DNA from: Candidatus Altarchaeales archaeon
GTDB lineage: Archaea; Altiarchaeota; Altiarchaeia; IMC4; QMZM01
Direction: 5' to 3'
Length of the DNA stretch: 7,190 nucleotides
NCBI GenBank assembly: GCA_003663115.1
Contig: QMZJ01000066.1
Coordinates: forward strand, 1-7,190
Positions 4,303 through 7,190 of the stretch are shown in pieces. Numbering within the stretch: position 1 is the stretch's first letter; each line of letters begins with the position of its first letter. The notes beneath the pieces were generated by a model, which did no database searches, had not been told where the DNA came from, and worked only from the letters and a program-made list of their open reading frames with translations. The translations under genes and the position numbers were made by a program.

Positions 4303-6818
4303 TTATTCCTCCTCAGTCTCACTATATCCAGTATCCTTCTCACGACAACATCCAAGAAGAAGAGGGAAAGCGCTGCCGCTATGAAATAGATCTGCAGGGG
4401 TGTTTTCCGCAATATAGCCCTGACCGAAGCCTCTTTCACATAGTCAAGGACATCCTCCTCCAGTCTGTTAATCTCCGAGGAATTATAGGCTTTTCCGTGT
4501 GTAAGTCCAGCAATCGTTGACAACTCCTCTGAATTCACCCCGAGTTTTCTGTATTCTTCCGGAATATCTACAGCTATTGCATCCATATCCTCCCCCAGGC
4601 TGGAAACGGCCTTCACCCTGTAAAATCCATCCCTCTCCAGGGTTATCCTGCCGGAGAACATGTCAACATCTATCTGCTTCAGTGTGATCTCTTCCCGATT
4701 TCCATCCTCATCCTGCAGAATAAGAGTTGGCTCCTTTTCAGATTTTATCAGAATCTCCGCCTCTTCTCCGGATTTTATGTCCCATGTCTCTATATTTACC
4801 CTCTTTCTCTTCTCCAGGTTACCTATGGCCCAGTTTGTAATAGCAGAGATCAATTCCCCGTTATTTGCATAATATATGTTGGGGGCCCATTTTAAGCCAT
4901 TATCTGTCGTCAGGGAAACAACTCTGCCCAGACCGAAGCGCCAGACGGTAACTATCGGCATCCTTCCCTCGGTAGTTACCAGGACCTGTGAAATGGATTT
5001 CTCTGTAACCCCGTTGAATTCCTTGATCGACGGCCAGAATTGCACCAGGTCCCGGGTTATAAAGTGATATCTATTGTAAACCCCAACAGAGTATTGGTCC
5101 TTCTCCTCTTTCTCTTTTTCCTCTTCAAATTCTAGTTTCAGTCTCTCGTATTCCTCGGGTTTGAAGTAGAGGCCATTACCGGCATTTGCGAGTGCACGCA
5201 TGAATCTCTCATCTGTGTCGAAACCAACACCCACGGTATAGACGTTAATACCCTTCTCGCTCATGGCTCTCACCTGCTCTATGGTTGGTTCCTGCATTGC
5301 CATCCTCTTTATGACCCCGTCTGAGATTATGATCACATACTTTTTCCCGGAGAAATCTTTCAGGAGCCTCTCGGCATATACCAATGAAGACATCATGTCT
5401 GTGCCCCCGCCGAATCTAAGGGATTTTATCTTGTTCTCCAGTTCTACCTGTATATCCCCGAGCCTGCGAACCGGCGATATGGTATACGCATCCACATTAA
5501 ACGCGATGGCACCAACCATATCCTCCGAATCCAATTGCCTTATGAGGTTTATGGCCAGTGCCTTCTCAACATCAACCTTTGTTCCCCCGCTCAATCCATA
5601 CCCGGTACTCTCTGATATGTCAATTAGGAAAATAACGGCAATCTCCTTCCTCTTCTTCTCCGGGGGCTCTGTGGAGATTACGGGCAAGAGGGTTTCTATA
5701 TAGCTGTTATGATATCCCCCCCTTTCATAGGCGCTATCCCCACCAACAACAACCAGACCATTCCCATCCACGATATAGTTATGCAGTGAATTCACGACCC
5801 ACCTGTTCAGTTTATCGGCAGGCTGGTTATCGAGATAGACAACGTCATACTTAGTAAAATCCTGTCTCGGTTTGTCTGTCATAACTACATCATAGTTCTC
5901 ATTTAATAACGAGGAGAGCTGCGAATTTCCACTATCGGTAACCAGGAGAACATCGGGTCTTTCAACGACGTCGACGCTCTTGATCATCTCGTTATTTGCC
6001 TTAAAGTAATCACCGCTCTTCGGCTTTACACTCGCAGTTATCTTGTGAACCCCCTCGCCCTTCATGGAGAAGGTAAATCGGAACGATTTAATCGCCTCAT
6101 CCTGCCTGACATTGTTAACGATATGGATCAGATTGTCGTCAACCCTCAGATTCAGGTTGTATTCTGCCCGGCCCTTGCCAACTTTTCCGACATCTATCTT
6201 CAATGTATAGTCCGCATTCGCCGGTGTTTTCTTGTCGCCATCCATCCCCGCAATATAGATGTCCTCCCGAGCGAGATCTGGGATTAACGCAAATACGGTA
6301 GTGTTCGAGCTACCGAGAACCCGTGCCGTATCCACCGCATCCCTTCCATAGTTGTTGTTGCCATCGCTAAGAAGTATTATCAAATTCTTTTTCCTGCTCT
6401 CCCTCAGTGTCTCCCGATAAAGTGCATTTCCGATCTCTGTTCTGTTTCCGGCAGAGAAATACCTCAGATCAACAGAGTCAGGTCTTCCCGTCAGATTTCC
6501 AACTAATGCCCTTATCTCGTTATAGATCCTTTCCGCCATATCCCCATCCATACTGGTCATGGACATGCTCCCGGACCGGTCAAAGAGTATGGTTATTGAT
6601 GTAATATCCCCGAATTCGTGGGTCGTTCTGGCAATGAACGGGGATGCAAGGGCAATGACGATCAGAGAAACCAGTACGAACCTTGAGAAGAGAAAAAACC
6701 ACCGTCTTCTGTCCATGCCCCCTCTTTTTATGTAGTGATAAAAAGCTAACATGACGGGAACTATCAAAAGCAGCAAATACGCATGTTCCACCCCGTAATT
6801 CCCAAACACGAGTTCCAT
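4299..6818 (-). CDS. Membrane-anchored protein with two VWA domains and a glutamine-amidotransferase-like domain
   Basis: The 839-residue protein starts with two membrane helices (about 12-30 and 41-63) in a BatA-like arrangement. VWA domain 1 follows, with metal-site residues D80-R-S82-G-S84, probably T127, and D152 in LLSDGNNN. A beta-rich, Ig-like stretch (about 185-285) leads to a class I glutamine-amidotransferase-like fold (from 287; DVLLVTD, VVYLDNQ, GLVVVGGDSAYERGGY at 354-369), with no obvious catalytic Cys. VWA domain 2 (392-555) has D400-I-S402-E-S404, T473 in GGGTD and D500 in IISDG. A charged E/K segment (556-574) precedes a return to the amidotransferase-like part (585-670, FGLGRVVSLTTDNG), a second beta-rich region, and a final membrane helix (808-825) with a basic tail. 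Such proteins are known in bacteria and archaea but have no firm function; metal-dependent protein binding at the membrane is inferred. AAGGA precedes the ATG. Confidence 0.85.
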   Translation of the reverse strand: MELVFGNYGVEHAYLLLLIVPVMLAFYHYIKRGGMDRRRWFFLFSRFVLVSLIVIALASPFIARTTHEFGDITSITILFDRSGSMSMTSMDGDMAERIYNEIRALVGNLTGRPDSVDLRYFSAGNRTEIGNALYRETLRESRKKNLIILLSDGNNNYGRDAVDTARVLGSSNTTVFALIPDLAREDIYIAGMDGDKKTPANADYTLKIDVGKVGKGRAEYNLNLRVDDNLIHIVNNVRQDEAIKSFRFTFSMKGEGVHKITASVKPKSGDYFKANNEMIKSVDVVERPDVLLVTDSGNSQLSSLLNENYDVVMTDKPRQDFTKYDVVYLDNQPADKLNRWVVNSLHNYIVDGNGLVVVGGDSAYERGGYHNSYIETLLPVISTEPPEKKRKEIAVIFLIDISESTGYGLSGGTKVDVEKALAINLIRQLDSEDMVGAIAFNVDAYTISPVRRLGDIQVELENKIKSLRFGGGTDMMSSLVYAERLLKDFSGKKYVIIISDGVIKRMAMQEPTIEQVRAMSEKGINVYTVGVGFDTDERFMRALANAGNGLYFKPEEYERLKLEFEEEKEKEEKDQYSVGVYNRYHFITRDLVQFWPSIKEFNGVTEKSISQVLVTTEGRMPIVTVWRFGLGRVVSLTTDNGLKWAPNIYYANNGELISAITNWAIGNLEKRKRVNIETWDIKSGEEAEILIKSEKEPTLILQDEDGNREEITLKQIDVDMFSGRITLERDGFYRVKAVSSLGEDMDAIAVDIPEEYRKLGVNSEELSTIAGLTHGKAYNSSEINRLEEDVLDYVKEASVRAILRKTPLQIYFIAAALSLFFLDVVVRRILDIVRLRRNK
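4308..4314 (-). promoter_or_regulatory. Ribosome-binding site for the 30-codon ORF
   Basis: GAGGAGG on the minus strand, inside the last codons of the VWA gene and 5 nt before the ATG at 4300-4302. Its strength is the main reason to believe a gene starts here. Confidence 0.65.
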
Positions 6819-6846
6819 ATCTTCCTTATTCTATTAAAATTCTCGA

Positions 6847-6855
6847 GATAAATAG
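6847..6855 (-). promoter_or_regulatory. Possible TATA box upstream of the VWA gene
   Basis: CTATTTATC on the minus strand, 29-37 nt before the VWA ATG, would give a very short leader. The spacing is plausible, but the gene could equally be read from a promoter further upstream, since the preceding gene is on the same strand 117 nt away. Confidence 0.35.
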
Positions 6856-6935
6856 TTCCTTTGCGATTTTACAGCGTGAAGGAAAAGATGAAATCTCACC
6901 CAGTAGACGAAGACGAGAATGCTCCTGGTTCTAAC

Positions 6936-7190
6936 TCAGGAAACCCTGAGGTATACCTCGTCATCTATCCGTTCATCATTATACACGGCCATTATATCCG
7001 TGCGATAGGTTCCCGGGTATGACGCGTTTGCCTTCACATCGAAATTTAATCTTATGCTCTCCCCGGGCCGAAGTTCTACCTCCTCGCTAATTTCACGAGA
7101 ATTTGTTTCCTTAAAGAATAGGACCTTACTAGTTTCCAGTTTTATATCTATAATCAAATCCTCATCTCCCCTGTTCTTTATATCGATCCA
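6936..7190 (-). CDS. 3' end of a gene with a C-terminal Ig-like/CARDB-type beta-sandwich domain (partial)
   Basis: The frame is open to the window edge, so the true start lies outside; a TTG at 7155-7157 is only an internal codon. The 84 visible residues begin WIDIKNRGDEDLIIDIKLET and contain ELRPGESIRLNFDVKA and SYPGTYRTDIMAVYND, the pattern of alternating strands with N-x-G and P-G-T/Y turns seen in CARDB, NEW3-like and similar Ig-like domains of cell-surface or secreted archaeal proteins. The family assignment is by pattern only. It ends at TGA 6936-6938, which sits by a 6-bp inverted repeat (6935-6940/6945-6950). No membrane anchor precedes the stop, although the same frame beyond it encodes a hydrophobic stretch. 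It lies upstream of and codirectional with the VWA gene, which fits a shared surface or membrane role. Confidence 0.7.
   Translation of the reverse strand, partial: WIDIKNRGDEDLIIDIKLETSKVLFFKETNSREISEEVELRPGESIRLNFDVKANASYPGTYRTDIMAVYNDERIDDEVYLRVS

Noticed and set aside
5263..5703. 146-codon plus-strand frame inside the VWA gene
   Set aside because: It is the antisense of conserved VWA domain 2 and reads as low-complexity Ser/Phe-rich sequence with no domain.
7155..7157. TTG as the start of the last gene
   Set aside because: The frame is open through to the window edge with matching domain sequence upstream, so this is an internal codon of a partial gene.

Overview
This is an archaeal chromosome segment in which every supported gene reads on the minus strand. 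The archaeal assignment rests on the archaeal/eukaryotic-type ribosomal protein eL43 (L37Ae), RNA polymerase subunit Rpo12/RpoP, the KEOPS subunit Pcc1, prefoldin beta, an archaeal-type AspRS, Alba, TATA-box promoters and a box C/D guide RNA. The set looks euryarchaeal or close to it; I cannot name the lineage from this window.

Layout, in plus coordinates. 1-199: gene-free AT-rich cluster of five short hairpins. 225-298: box C/D sRNA. 324-1275: tight operon transcribed rpl37ae > rpoP > pcc1 > pfdB, with 1-nt gaps or an ATGA overlap between genes. 1276-1509: a TATA box plus an unrecognised short reading frame that appears to lack its start through a one-base shift. 1510-2805: aspS, with residues expected of a non-discriminating enzyme. 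2883-3371: Zn-finger/KH-domain protein. 3449-3727: albA. 3739-3924: 2[4Fe-4S] ferredoxin, probably cotranscribed with albA. 3995-4302: no intact large gene, but a run of coding-looking segments in changing frames, beginning with a well-initiated 30-codon ORF coupled to the gene upstream of it. 4299-6818: an 839-residue membrane protein with two von Willebrand A domains and a glutamine-amidotransferase-like domain. 6936-7190: 3' end of a gene for a beta-sandwich domain protein that runs off the window.

Functionally, the left two thirds is information processing: translation (eL43, AspRS), transcription (Rpo12), tRNA t6A modification (Pcc1), co-translational folding (prefoldin), RNA modification (C/D sRNA) and nucleic-acid binding (KH protein, Alba). 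The right third is a different module: a membrane-anchored VWA protein next to an Ig-like, probably extracytoplasmic, protein. The points most worth a second look are the C/D sRNA, the non-discriminating AspRS signature, and the frameshifted stretch just downstream of the VWA gene.
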